Source: CAYONZ01 sp964405465
GTDB taxonomy: Bacteria > Bdellovibrionota > Bdellovibrionia > Bdellovibrionales > JAMPXM01
Length of the DNA stretch: 64,000 nt
Assembly: GCA_964405465.1 (NCBI GenBank)
Contig: CAYONZ010000008.1
Location: forward strand, 25,239 to 89,238
Direction: 5' to 3'
The translations under genes and the position numbers were made by a program. The notes beneath the pieces are model-generated. The model had not been told where the DNA came from. It worked only from the letters and a program-made list of their open reading frames with translations, and ran no database searches. Below, in pieces: positions 8,734 to 17,474 of the stretch (positions are counted from its first letter, which is position 1; the number at the start of each line of letters is the position of its first letter).

Positions 8734-10266
8734 TTAATTACGAACAGAGATTGTTTGGTGGGAACTTTCAACCACTTGTTCGCCGGCTGCGGTTTTAATG
8801 TGTCCCGTAAACCAGATTTCAACTGGGCCGTTAGGTGCCCGTGAACTTCTCCAGCCCATACGCATCTTCGGTAGAGTCATTTGCGAGGCTCTTGTGTAAA
8901 CCGTACCGTCTGAATTCTTGGCATGAAAAACAACAGAGCTCATGGGCACAGGAGACGAAGGTGCATTTATATCAAATTCGGCGACTCCTGATACTGTCTT
9001 GCTGAGATCTGTTCCTGGTGCTGCTGAGAATGAAATCTGCATCTGTGCTCGGCCATTAATGATATAAATCGTCGCTGGTCGGGACGTGCCCAGCTTTTGT
9101 CCAGCTTGAATAGCCGTTGTGGTAATCTGATAAGTTCCATCTGCTAATGTTGCGGAGTCAAACGGCGCAGTACATGGGGAACCTTGGCATTCGGTTGTTG
9201 CCATCGCGATACCCTGTTGATTGCTGATATTAAAAACGATTTTGTCAGTTTGCGAGAAAGTCGAAATTCCAGATAATGAACTCATGCCGCCTACAAACTC
9301 GTAAAAACGTGGTGTCTGCAGATTGACATATCCTGGTGTCGCCGGAACATCAAATGCCCAAGTCGATCCGCCAATTCCTGAAATGTCATCATACGAAATA
9401 TAGGCAAACCCTTTGTCACCCCAGTCTTCGCTCCAGCTGTTGCGAATAATAAACGCCCGCTTCGCATCGTCGAAACCAATAAGTGATACGGCATGGCCGC
9501 CAAGCATAGAGCCTGTGGTGTGTTTGTAAACTCCACCTGCATAGACCATGAAGTCCTCATAGACACGCATGGTTGTCATGAGTGGACCTTTTTTTAGAGC
9601 TGTTTTGATGGCGTTGAGATCTTTGAAATAGCTTGTGGGAGTCGAGTAATCTCGGATGCGGAATGATCGCCGTTGGTTGTCGCGGCAAATTGTCGAGCAA
9701 GAAAGGTCTTGGCCAGTGGTGCCCGAGAGGTAAGGAGCACAGGCTTCGTCGGGAACACCTTGGTCTTTTAGTTGTTGTGCAGCTGAATCAGGAAACCAAC
9801 CCGTGTCGCATCCGCCTCCGCCGCAGCTAAATAAAGCTTGTGGAGATAGTTTTATATTGAGCGTAGGGGCCAGAGCTGAAATATTGATTTGTGACTCAAG
9901 TGTAGCTACAGCGGCAAAAGCCACGCAGCTACCGCAGTTGCCTTGATTTAGAATTGGACTTAGCCAATTGACACCGTCTTTGTTTCGCCAATCAATCGTG
10001 TCAGCCGAAGAAAATGCGGAGTAAACAGGATGAGCGCCAAATTGAACGTCATCATTTACGATCTCTTGCACGCCGAGCATGCGTTGCACCTGAGCTCTGG
10101 GAAGGTGATTGAGCCAGTTGTCTTTGGCTTTCCAGTTGGCCTCAGAAATTTTCTTTTGAACTTGAGGATCATTGAGATTCAGAATGGTGACATCTTTAGC
10201 TGATGTTGCCGCCAATGCAGATAAGGTCGTCAGAGTTGCGATCGTCGTGATCAATCCTTGAAGCAT
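8734..10266 (-). CDS. Secreted C1-family (papain-like) cysteine protease
   Basis: This 510-residue protease probably acts outside the cytoplasm. A signal peptide (residues 1-21) is followed by a propeptide-like segment with WKAKDNWLN. The mature C1 domain has oxyanion Gln108, catalytic Cys114 in NQGNCGSCVAF, His258 in GGHAVSLIGF and Asn276 in RNSWSEDWGDKG. The propeptide and order resemble cathepsin B-like enzymes. About 190 residues after residue 320 look like beta-rich, Ig-like modules that could bind a surface. The start is supported by GAGGAGG upstream on the minus strand. It stands alone and may degrade host or prey protein. Confidence 0.92.
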   Translation of the reverse strand: MLQGLITTIATLTTLSALAATSAKDVTILNLNDPQVQKKISEANWKAKDNWLNHLPRAQVQRMLGVQEIVNDDVQFGAHPVYSAFSSADTIDWRNKDGVNWLSPILNQGNCGSCVAFAAVATLESQINISALAPTLNIKLSPQALFSCGGGGCDTGWFPDSAAQQLKDQGVPDEACAPYLSGTTGQDLSCSTICRDNQRRSFRIRDYSTPTSYFKDLNAIKTALKKGPLMTTMRVYEDFMVYAGGVYKHTTGSMLGGHAVSLIGFDDAKRAFIIRNSWSEDWGDKGFAYISYDDISGIGGSTWAFDVPATPGYVNLQTPRFYEFVGGMSSLSGISTFSQTDKIVFNISNQQGIAMATTECQGSPCTAPFDSATLADGTYQITTTAIQAGQKLGTSRPATIYIINGRAQMQISFSAAPGTDLSKTVSGVAEFDINAPSSPVPMSSVVFHAKNSDGTVYTRASQMTLPKMRMGWRSSRAPNGPVEIWFTGHIKTAAGEQVVESSHQTISVRN

Positions 10267-10455
10267 TCAGTTTCCTCCTCGAAACGTTGTTTACAATATT
10301 ATTCTTCGAATGGCTGGGAATCGCCATAGGAAGAGCTAAAAAGATAGGCACTCTAGTTTTAAGTCGAGCGGTGGATGAAAATCCCAAGATATGTGGCTCA
10401 GATTCATTTGCCAAAACTGCGGCATCTCGATAACTTCACATGAAAAGGAGATTCT

Positions 10456-10944
10456 ATGAAATGTGCATGTGGCAGCGGAAAAGAATTTGTTGAGTGTTGC
10501 GAACCTTTTTTGACCGGGAAAAAGAAACCGCAAACGGCCGAGCAGTTGATGCGTTCTCGTTATGTCGCCTTCACTCTTGCCAATATGGATTATATAGATG
10601 TCACCAATCATGAGTCGACTCGTGGAGATATTGACCGTGAGGCAAACGAAGCTTGGGCACGCCAGTCGGAGTGGTTAGGCTTGGAAATTTTAAAAACACA
10701 GGCGGGCGGACCAAACGATGACTCAGGTCAAGTGGAGTTTGTTGTGCAGTTCAAGATCAAAGGCGAAACGCATAAACATCATGAGTTGAGTGAATTTAAA
10801 AAAGAAGCAGGCCAGTGGTATTTTGTTGATGGCAAAGATCCGCGCAAGGTGACGGTTCGTCGCGAAGGCCCTAAGGTTGGCCGCAATGATCCTTGTCCTT
10901 GTGGAAGCGGCAAAAAATATAAAAAATGCTGCGGACAGAACTAG
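10456..10944 (+). CDS. ychJ: YchJ-family protein with two SEC-C zinc motifs
   Basis: This 162-residue protein matches the YchJ (UPF0225) layout. It has an N-terminal SEC-C motif CACGSGKEFVECC (residues 3-15), a central NTF2-like domain with the typical LMRSRYVAF sequence, and a C-terminal SEC-C motif NDPCPCGSGKKYKKCC. The cysteine motifs bind zinc, as in the SecA tail. The molecular role of the family is not firmly known. AAGGAG precedes the ATG. It is divergent from the protease gene. Confidence 0.92.
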   Translation: MKCACGSGKEFVECCEPFLTGKKKPQTAEQLMRSRYVAFTLANMDYIDVTNHESTRGDIDREANEAWARQSEWLGLEILKTQAGGPNDDSGQVEFVVQFKIKGETHKHHELSEFKKEAGQWYFVDGKDPRKVTVRREGPKVGRNDPCPCGSGKKYKKCCGQN

Positions 10945-11511
10945 GATTTTCGTTCTGCTTAGAGCGTTTTTAGGTCTGTTGACCTCTGACGGGCCGCTAC
11001 CGTTTTGGCTAGCTAAGGCTTGATTCAAAGTTTCCGCAGTTCCCCTATATGCGGGTAAAAAAAGAAGCGCCAGGAGAGGAAATAGGGAAGAAATCTTAAC
11101 CTGGCACCTCTTGCCGACATGGCAAAGGATCACTTAGCAAGGCAGAGGCCATTTGGCCTTGGCCAGATACCAGATATGAGATGCTGGAAATTAGTGTCGA
11201 GGGCACCTGGATTTGACCAAATATCAGCTCCGATGCCACTCTAACTCTACGAGTTGTTGGCGCTTGGGGCCCTCTAGGCCTAAGCGAGAGCCGATGGTCC
11301 CCGCTGCCAACTGTCTTGATTTTAAGAATATGAAACAGAAATTGAAACTCAGAGAGGCCTTATGAAAAGGCCTTCTAGAAAGGCTCTGACGAGTGAGCCT
11401 TAAAAGGGAGCCTTGTGGATTTCTAGGTCCTGAGTGAGCGCGCCAGGACTGATTTGAGCGCGCTTGGATGTGTCTTCGCTAGCGATGTTCATCGAGCTAA
11501 AAACAGGACCA
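10945..11511. other. 567-base region without a credible gene
   Basis: No gene or known RNA family was recognised. The stretch has many small inverted repeats and the words TTTGGCC, GGCCAGA and GGGCCC. Near the stop of the membrane-protein gene at 11512 are two strong adjacent hairpins (11355-11401). An unrecognised structured RNA is possible but unsupported by anything beyond the local repeats. Confidence 0.35.
11355..11401 (-). terminator. Two adjacent perfect hairpins after the membrane-protein gene
   Basis: AGGCCTT/AAGGCCT (11355-11373, 5-base loop) and AAGGCTC/GAGCCTT (11380-11401, 8-base loop) are separated by 6 bases. On the minus strand the first-met stem is followed by TTTCT. They lie about 110 bases after the stop of the minus-strand gene and may end its transcript. 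Confidence 0.4.
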
Positions 11512-12243
11512 TTAAGGCTGACCAAGTTGGTCGTGAGAGGGCTGATCTACTTTTGGTTTGTCGTCATCGGTAATCGCAAAATTGGCACCACCAAAAATCT
11601 CATTGGCAAAAAGCAAGCTCGCCAAGACTGACACCGGAAATAGAACCAACAGGCCAGTGAAAAGTGTAAAGATACTTAGAATGCTCCAAAGCATAATGGT
11701 AAGGAACGTAACAATCATGGGCAAAATATTGAACATGATCGCCCGAACAGAGAATTTGCAAGCGCTGAGCGGGTCAAGATTTTTAACTTCGCACAAGAAG
11801 ACATAATAATATGTCAGCAGATTTGCCACCAAGATACACAGGAAATAGAGAAACGACACACCGGAAAAAATACTAACGAGTTGTCCAGTCGCCGCGATTG
11901 CCCCCAAAACAAAAACGGCATTGCGATTAAGATTTTGGGTGCCCAGTTTCACGGCTTCAATGAGGTCGACAGTCCCCTGACTCTCGAGCAAGCGGCGTTG
12001 CACACGAAGTATGATAAAGGCCGCACCCGAGGCCACACCCGCCATGGCCAAGGTCAGAATCACTTTGATTGGCAGCAACGGGATTTTGGCAATGTAATAG
12101 TTGATGAGGGTTGCTGGAATCATCCAACCCCAGGTCAAAGCCATGTAATTGCCCCAATGACGTTTGAACAGCTTCCAGGCCTTGGCAAAAACATCCCATC
12201 CGAATTCCGCAGGCAGCGAATCGATTTGAATTTCTTGTGACAT
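11512..12243 (-). CDS. Polytopic inner-membrane protein of unknown function
   Basis: This 243-residue protein has about six hydrophobic segments. The first follows an amphipathic start with the motif AWKLFKRHWGNYMALTWGWMIPA, which resembles the DUF975 and glycerophosphodiesterase-membrane-domain type of small integral membrane protein. The C-terminal tail is polar and acidic (TDDDKPKVDQ). GAGGAGATC precedes the ATG at 12243. It is a single-gene unit divergent from the iminopeptidase gene. No substrate or enzymatic motif can be named. Confidence 0.75.
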   Translation of the reverse strand: MSQEIQIDSLPAEFGWDVFAKAWKLFKRHWGNYMALTWGWMIPATLINYYIAKIPLLPIKVILTLAMAGVASGAAFIILRVQRRLLESQGTVDLIEAVKLGTQNLNRNAVFVLGAIAATGQLVSIFSGVSFLYFLCILVANLLTYYYVFLCEVKNLDPLSACKFSVRAIMFNILPMIVTFLTIMLWSILSIFTLFTGLLVLFPVSVLASLLFANEIFGGANFAITDDDKPKVDQPSHDQLGQP

Positions 12244-12354
12244 GAGATCTCCTCGGTAACGATTTCTTTAGATCCTATTTTACGCGACCCATTCTGGAGT
12301 GCAAGCTTTGAAAGATCGCGAACCAAGAAACAATTTGTTGCGCGGAAGATTTTA

Positions 12355-13389
12355 ATGTCTGCTGGCGATACGACTCTTGAAAATTACATTGAAATGGAAA
12401 TAGAATTTCGTATGAAAAATACAGTGTACCCAGAAGAAATGTATCCAGAAGAAGTGTATCCAGAAATAGAGCCGTACAATCGTTTTCGTCTCAAAGTGTC
12501 CTCACTTCATGAGCTGAGTGTTGAGGAGTGTGGCAATCCTAAGGGACAGCCCGTCGTATTTCTGCATGGAGGCCCAGGAGCTGGAATTGGCAAGAAACAT
12601 CGGCGGTATTTTGATCCGGCTCATTATCGTATCATCTTGTTTGATCAGCGTGGTGCAGGACTCAGCACTCCGCATGCAGAACTTCGAGAGAACACCACTT
12701 GGGATTTGGTCGCTGACATAGAAAAAATCCGACAACATCTTCAAATTGACAAGTGGATGGTCTTTGGTGGCTCTTGGGGAAGCACTCTGGCCTTGGCCTA
12801 CGCCGAATCTCATCCTGACCGTGTTACGCACCTGGTTTTGCGCGGCATCTTTCTTTGTCGCCCCGAAGAAATCGAGTGGTTTTATCAAAAAGGGGCGCAT
12901 TGGATTTTTCCGGATATATGGCAAGAGTACATTGCTCCCATTCCTGAGGCCGAGCGTGGCGACTTGGTTAAGTCTTTTTATCGACATCTCACGCATGAAG
13001 ACCACGAAGTGCGAATGCGTGCCGCTAAAGCTTGGAGCGGCTGGGAAGGGGCGACGATCAAATTGATTCCTGATGCTGAGGCAAAGGCTGCATTTACGGC
13101 TGACCAAATGGCATTGAGTGTGGCGCGAATCGAGTGTCATTATTTTATTAATGGCGCATTCTTTTCTGAACCAGATCAGCTTTTAAAACAGGTCACGAAG
13201 ATTCGGCATATTCCGGCGGTGTTGGTGCATGGCCGTTATGATGTGGTCTGCCCGGTGAAAAATGCATTTGATCTCCATCAAGTATGGCCAGAAGCCGAGC
13301 TCATTGTGGTGCCCGATGCTGGGCATGCGGTGGACGAGCCTGGAATCACCAAAGAATTGATTCGGGCAACCGAGCGCTTCAAGGTGTGA
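12355..13389 (+). CDS. pip: Prolyl iminopeptidase (alpha/beta hydrolase, S33)
   Basis: This 344-residue enzyme removes N-terminal proline from peptides. The oxyanion motif is HGGPGAG, the nucleophile elbow GGSWGST, and the acid and base residues lie in HGRYDVVCP and AGHAVDEP near the C-terminus. About 40 extra N-terminal residues include a tripled YPEE/YPEI pattern (YPEEMYPEEVYPEIEPY) from in-frame tandem codons. The ATG at 12355 has GGAAG six bases upstream; a start at 12412 is also possible. It converges on the ABC ATPase gene, the two stops being directly adjacent. Confidence 0.93.
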   Translation: MSAGDTTLENYIEMEIEFRMKNTVYPEEMYPEEVYPEIEPYNRFRLKVSSLHELSVEECGNPKGQPVVFLHGGPGAGIGKKHRRYFDPAHYRIILFDQRGAGLSTPHAELRENTTWDLVADIEKIRQHLQIDKWMVFGGSWGSTLALAYAESHPDRVTHLVLRGIFLCRPEEIEWFYQKGAHWIFPDIWQEYIAPIPEAERGDLVKSFYRHLTHEDHEVRMRAAKAWSGWEGATIKLIPDAEAKAAFTADQMALSVARIECHYFINGAFFSEPDQLLKQVTKIRHIPAVLVHGRYDVVCPVKNAFDLHQVWPEAELIVVPDAGHAVDEPGITKELIRATERFKV

Positions 13390-14067
13390 TTACTGCTTGA
13401 GGTCTGCGACAATTCTCCCGTCAGAGAGTTGAATCTGCCTTTTTGCACGAGCCGCAAATTCGCGGTCGTGGGTGACAAATATCACTGAGGTTTTTTGTTC
13501 AGTCGCAATTTCCTCGAGAATGTCCATAACTTTTTGTCCACTGATTGAATCTAAATTTCCAGTGGGTTCGTCGGCAAAAATAAATCGGGGCTGCATGATC
13601 AGCGATCGAGCAATGGCAACTCGCTGCTGCTCGCCCCCTGAAAGTTCTGTAGGCAGTCGATGCATTTTAGATTCAAGTCCGAATTTAGTGAGAAGCTCTT
13701 CGGCCAACGGAGTTCGCTCGAGTTGCTGTTGGAGTTTGCGCGCTGGCATGAGCACGTTCTCGATAGCAGTCAGCTCGGGCAGAAGAAAATGAAACTGAAA
13801 CACAAAACCCATTTCGGTATTGCGAAAGGCGTGGAGTTCTTTTTCGTTCATGCTTGAGGTCGAGCGTTCATCAAGACGTACAATACCAGCCGAAGGCATA
13901 TCGAGTGTGCTCAGAATATAAAGCAGCGTGCTCTTTCCAGATCCTGAGCGGCCGGTGATCGACACAAATTCTCCTTGCTCGATTTTGAAATTGAGATCAA
14001 ATAAAACTTGTGTTGTCGGGTTTTCGAATTTTTTGTCGAGGTGTTCAACGATAAGCATCCTTGTCAC
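13390..14067 (-). CDS. ABC transporter ATPase, LolD/MacB type
   Basis: This 225-residue ATPase has Walker A GRSGSGKST, the signature LSGGEQQRVAIARSL, Walker B FIFADEPTGNLD and the H-loop VTHDRE. The sequence is typical of the MacB/LolD/FtsE group, which powers mechanotransmission in export or lipoprotein release rather than import. The GTG at 14067 overlaps the permease stop by four bases (GTGA); an ATG at 14058 is the alternative. It is the last gene of the adaptor-permease-ATPase operon. The substrate cannot be told from sequence. Confidence 0.93.
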   Translation of the reverse strand: MTRMLIVEHLDKKFENPTTQVLFDLNFKIEQGEFVSITGRSGSGKSTLLYILSTLDMPSAGIVRLDERSTSSMNEKELHAFRNTEMGFVFQFHFLLPELTAIENVLMPARKLQQQLERTPLAEELLTKFGLESKMHRLPTELSGGEQQRVAIARSLIMQPRFIFADEPTGNLDSISGQKVMDILEEIATEQKTSVIFVTHDREFAARAKRQIQLSDGRIVADLKQ

Positions 14068-15299
14068 TCTCCAGTTCTTAAGATTTCGATTGGCTTTAAT
14101 TTTCCTGCCGAGCGTGCGGGCAAAATACTTGAAATTGCCGATGCAAAAACGGCCATGGTGATGCCAAGCAAATAAATCTTTGGATCAAATGAGACCATCA
14201 TTTTGTCGAGCATGCCTGCCGCTTTAAACGTGGTCAGCTGAAGGCACAAAAGAAACCCGGCGAGTAAACCAAGGGCTCCGCCGAGAGTTCCGAGAATGAG
14301 GCCCTGAATCAAAAAGAGTCGAACGATGTCATTGGATTCAAATCCGATTGAACGTAGAATTCCAATGTCTTTTCGTTTTTGATTCACCAAAATATTAAGA
14401 ATATTGTAAATGCCAAATGCCGCGACCACCATGATGGCGATCGTAATAAAAGTTCTGATAAAATCTTGAATTGCAAACACACTTAAAATATTCGCATTGG
14501 CTTGATCCCAGCTTTGAACTTTGTCTGGAGCTAGGTCATTCCATTCATTGGCCGTTTGTTGGGCCAAAGCGACATCAGTTAAGCGAATGGCAATGTCTGA
14601 AATCTGACTGGGCGTTTGATTTACATTTTGGACGTCTGAAAGTGAGGCAAAGGCCGTGGTATTGTCGATGGTTACGACACCCAGGTGAAACGAGCCAACG
14701 ACGCGAAACAAAACGGATTCTCCTTTGCCAACAGCGATGTTCAAACTTTCGCCGACACGCGCTCCGAGTTTATTGAGCAGTCCATCACCGGCGATAAGCC
14801 GATTGCCACCCGCGCCGAGTGCCAAAAAATCTCCCTGTTTCATGTATTGGCGAATGTTTGTGACTCGACTTTGTCGATTCGGGTCTGAACCAATGAGGCG
14901 TCCGGCCAAAGATGATTTTCCTCTGGTGATAAGCACCTGGGCTTGAATTTGTGGAGAGTAGGCCAGCACTCGTGGGTCGCGATCAAGCCTTTGAAACCAC
15001 CCAGCGGGATGGTCGATGCGCGAAGAATCTTTGCGACCAGAAGGAGGACTAATCCAAAAGACGTGTTCAGCATTTGCAAAAAAATCTTGATCCATCCCGT
15101 GCTCGGTGAGCAGGTCTTCGCGAGACGAAATGCGCACGTGGGAGTCATTGTTCACTAGTTGGTCGATCATGAAGCCTTGAAAGCCGGTCATAATTCCCGC
15201 GAATGTGACATAGGCCATTGTGCCGAGCGCGACACCGGCCAGAGTTAAGGCGGATTGTTTTTTTCGCGAGATAAGATGTCGGATTGCAAGAAACCACAT
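14064..15299 (-). CDS. ABC transporter permease, MacB/FtsX family
   Basis: This 411-residue inner-membrane protein has one N-terminal membrane segment (ALTLAGVALGTMAYVTF). A large periplasmic domain covers about residues 40-270, and three C-terminal segments form the FtsX domain (QKRKDIGILRSIGF then GLILGTLGGALGLLAGF). This is the type VII ABC topology of MacB and LolC/E. It starts 14 bases after the adaptor gene and overlaps the ATPase gene by four bases. With its neighbours it probably forms a MacAB-like exporter or a lipoprotein-handling complex. Confidence 0.92.
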   Translation of the reverse strand: MWFLAIRHLISRKKQSALTLAGVALGTMAYVTFAGIMTGFQGFMIDQLVNNDSHVRISSREDLLTEHGMDQDFFANAEHVFWISPPSGRKDSSRIDHPAGWFQRLDRDPRVLAYSPQIQAQVLITRGKSSLAGRLIGSDPNRQSRVTNIRQYMKQGDFLALGAGGNRLIAGDGLLNKLGARVGESLNIAVGKGESVLFRVVGSFHLGVVTIDNTTAFASLSDVQNVNQTPSQISDIAIRLTDVALAQQTANEWNDLAPDKVQSWDQANANILSVFAIQDFIRTFITIAIMVVAAFGIYNILNILVNQKRKDIGILRSIGFESNDIVRLFLIQGLILGTLGGALGLLAGFLLCLQLTTFKAAGMLDKMMVSFDPKIYLLGITMAVFASAISSILPARSAGKLKPIEILRTGE

Positions 15300-15313
15300 G
15301 AAAGAATGCCTCG

Positions 15314-16156
15314 CTATTTTTTAATCACCACTTCGTCAGATTCAGACAAATTCTTTGATAGCACCTCTGCCCATTCGCCATCGATACTGCCCACTTGGAT
15401 GTCGATTTTTTCGGGGCGATGGTTTTTTATAACCAAAATTTTTCCTGAGGACACAGCGATGACGGGAACAAGCAGTGCGCTCTCTCTACGAGCGACTTCA
15501 ATTGCAACATCGGCTGTCATTCCAGGTAAGATCTCGGCGGATAATTCGGGGCATTCAATGTGGACGATGAACTGTGACTTTTGCGGAAAGATAGCGCGCA
15601 CATGGCCTTTAAAAGTCTGATTCCGAATGCTTTCGAAACTTAACGACACAGGTTGGCCTTTGACCACACGGATTGCACCTTGTTGTTCGAGCGTGGCGAC
15701 AACATAGCGATCGCTTAGATCTTCAAGGGTGAGTGCCGGTGTTTCAGGAAATACATTTTCGCCGACATTATAGGGGAGTGAAGTCACAGTTCCACTGAAA
15801 GGGGCCATCAATGTGGGACCCGAAATAAAACTGAGCAGAGGTGCCCCTTTTTTAACGAGATCGCCCTCTTTGACGAAAACGCGACTTAGAGTGTTGGCCA
15901 CACCGACTCGGGCACGGAAAGTTTGTCGAGGGGAAACCGTGCCAATTCCATAAATGGCTTCGACGATCGGCCCCATTTTGGGATGGACGATCTGGAGATT
16001 TGCTTTCTCTCTTCGAAGTGCCAGTAATCCGGCGAGAAGGATGGTGATGAGCCCAATAAGAAAAAGGAAACTTTTTTTATGCCGATTGAAAAAGCCGACC
16101 GACAAAACCATGTTTTTTGGCGTGGGGGAAGTTGGAACCTGTGAATTTTGTGCCAC
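15314..16156 (-). CDS. Periplasmic adaptor (membrane fusion) subunit, HlyD/MacA-like
   Basis: This 280-residue protein joins an inner-membrane pump to an outer-membrane channel. One membrane segment (SFLFLIGLITILLAGLLAL) anchors it. A barrel-sandwich (lipoyl-like) domain follows, with FVKEGDLVKKGAPLL and MAPFSGTV, then beta-barrel parts. The alpha-helical hairpin is very short or absent. The GTG at 16156 is chosen because GGCGGAG lies six bases upstream; the frame is open to 16309. It is the first gene of the three-gene export operon. No TolC-like gene is in the window. Confidence 0.88.
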   Translation of the reverse strand: MAQNSQVPTSPTPKNMVLSVGFFNRHKKSFLFLIGLITILLAGLLALRREKANLQIVHPKMGPIVEAIYGIGTVSPRQTFRARVGVANTLSRVFVKEGDLVKKGAPLLSFISGPTLMAPFSGTVTSLPYNVGENVFPETPALTLEDLSDRYVVATLEQQGAIRVVKGQPVSLSFESIRNQTFKGHVRAIFPQKSQFIVHIECPELSAEILPGMTADVAIEVARRESALLVPVIAVSSGKILVIKNHRPEKIDIQVGSIDGEWAEVLSKNLSESDEVVIKK

Positions 16157-16698
16157 GAAAATCTCCGCCGAAGATGAACAAGTTTTATTTATCAACGACT
16201 TAAGGAGCTTATTTCTAGCGTCGCCAATCTCGTAAATTTTGACATGTCGGAGACGACCTATCAATTTGTTTTTGCCGCCAGTTGTCGGCCCATGGGTAAA
16301 CCAGCTCAAAGAATGTATTCAACGAGACATTTCGGGACTTAAACAATTAACTACGAGAGAATTCGCCTCATGAAAAAGTTTATCATGCAAAGAGTTCAGT
16401 TGTTTGAAACTCGAGGAAGGTCATGGTGGTGAATGGTTTGCAGAGATTGAGTGGTTTTTTACTGCTGTGATTATTTTTTTGGCATGTCCTTTGAAGTGTA
16501 GAAAGCCAAGAAGATGAAAAAATCCACTTTGAGTTGTCATGGCCTCCTGCGGCTCTGAGAGCAGTGAAGTCGCAAAAAAGTGGTTGTCTGGTCGGCGGGT
16601 TTTGGCCATGATGCTAGGTTTTAGGGAATTAGATTAGATTTTTTTAGGTATTGTTAAAAAAACAGTTAACACACTGAGAACTAAGGATGGGGGGATGT
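16157..16698. other. Intergenic region without a credible gene
   Basis: About 540 bases lie between the adaptor gene and the divergent exported-protein gene. No RNA gene, strong hairpin or repeat was recognised. It presumably carries the two divergent promoters. Confidence 0.35.
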
Positions 16699-17409
16699 AT
16701 GAAACGAATTGTTCAATTGACACTAATCACTGCGGGGCTTCTTTCTGGATTCATGGCTCAAGCGGCCGATGAGCCGACTCTGGTTCCGGCAAGCTACCAC
16801 ACGGCCTATTTGCCATTTGGATTTGATTCAAATGACAATGTTCAGATCGTAGCGGAGGGATTGTTCTCTAACAGCTGCTATCGTGCGGCTCCTGCTGAAA
16901 TAAAAGTGGATGAAGCGGCGAAGGTGATCAACGTTTTTCCGAAGGCTTATAAGTATGAGGGTATGTGCTTGCAGCTTTTGGTGCCGTATTCACAAGTTCT
17001 TGACCTAGGAATTTTGAAAGCCGGTAACTACGAGGTTCGAGTACCTGATACAAAAATGGTTTTGGGTTCATTGACTGTAAAGCCAACTTCGCATTCAGAG
17101 CCCGATGATTATTTGTACGCGCCGGTGACTCAGGCCTACTTTCAAAAAGAAAACGGCAAAAACCAGGTGGTATTGACAGGGGAGTTTTCGAATAGTTGCA
17201 TGCGTTTGGCGAGAACTCTCGTAGACGTGCAACCGAGGGTTGTTGTTATTCAGCCAGTGGCAGACATAGCCGCATCCGGGTCGTGCGTTTCCGGAAGTTT
17301 TCCCTTTAAGCAAGTCGTTGACTTGCCGGCCATGAATGACGGGCGTTATCTTTTGCATGTCCGCTCATTGAATGGTCATGCTTTGAATACACTTTTTGAT
17401 ATCCGATAG
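16699..17409 (+). CDS. Exported protein with two tandem copies of a Cys-containing domain
   Basis: This 236-residue protein has a signal peptide (cleavage after MAQA, residue 22) and two similar halves of about 100 residues. Each half contains FSNSC (Cys60 and Cys167), a second cysteine (90 and 196), the words VIxVFP/VVVIQP, a Q-V-(L/V)-DL element and a final GxYxxxVR strand. Each half probably forms one disulfide in a beta-rich domain, so an internal duplication is clear. The function is unknown. GGGGGG precedes the ATG at 16699. It ends in a good terminator. Confidence 0.78.
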   Translation: MKRIVQLTLITAGLLSGFMAQAADEPTLVPASYHTAYLPFGFDSNDNVQIVAEGLFSNSCYRAAPAEIKVDEAAKVINVFPKAYKYEGMCLQLLVPYSQVLDLGILKAGNYEVRVPDTKMVLGSLTVKPTSHSEPDDYLYAPVTQAYFQKENGKNQVVLTGEFSNSCMRLARTLVDVQPRVVVIQPVADIAASGSCVSGSFPFKQVVDLPAMNDGRYLLHVRSLNGHALNTLFDIR

Positions 17410-17441
17410 ACGATTCGCTTTTGAGCGAGGAGTGAGGATTG

Positions 17442-17474
17442 AAAGCCGGAGCTTAACGCTTCGGCTTTTTTTTT
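17442..17474 (+). terminator. Rho-independent terminator
   Basis: The stem AAAGCCGGAGC pairs with GCTTCGGCTTT (one G-T pair) around a short loop and runs into nine T. It ends the exported-protein transcript from 16699 and overlaps the last codon of the convergent gene. Confidence 0.85.

Noticed and set aside
8497..8844. 115-residue frame overlapping the end of the protease gene
   Set aside because: Its right part is antisense to the protease and its composition is unlike coding sequence.
12502..13140. 212-residue frame antisense to the iminopeptidase gene
   Set aside because: It mirrors the conserved coding frame of pip and has no signal, domain or ribosome site.
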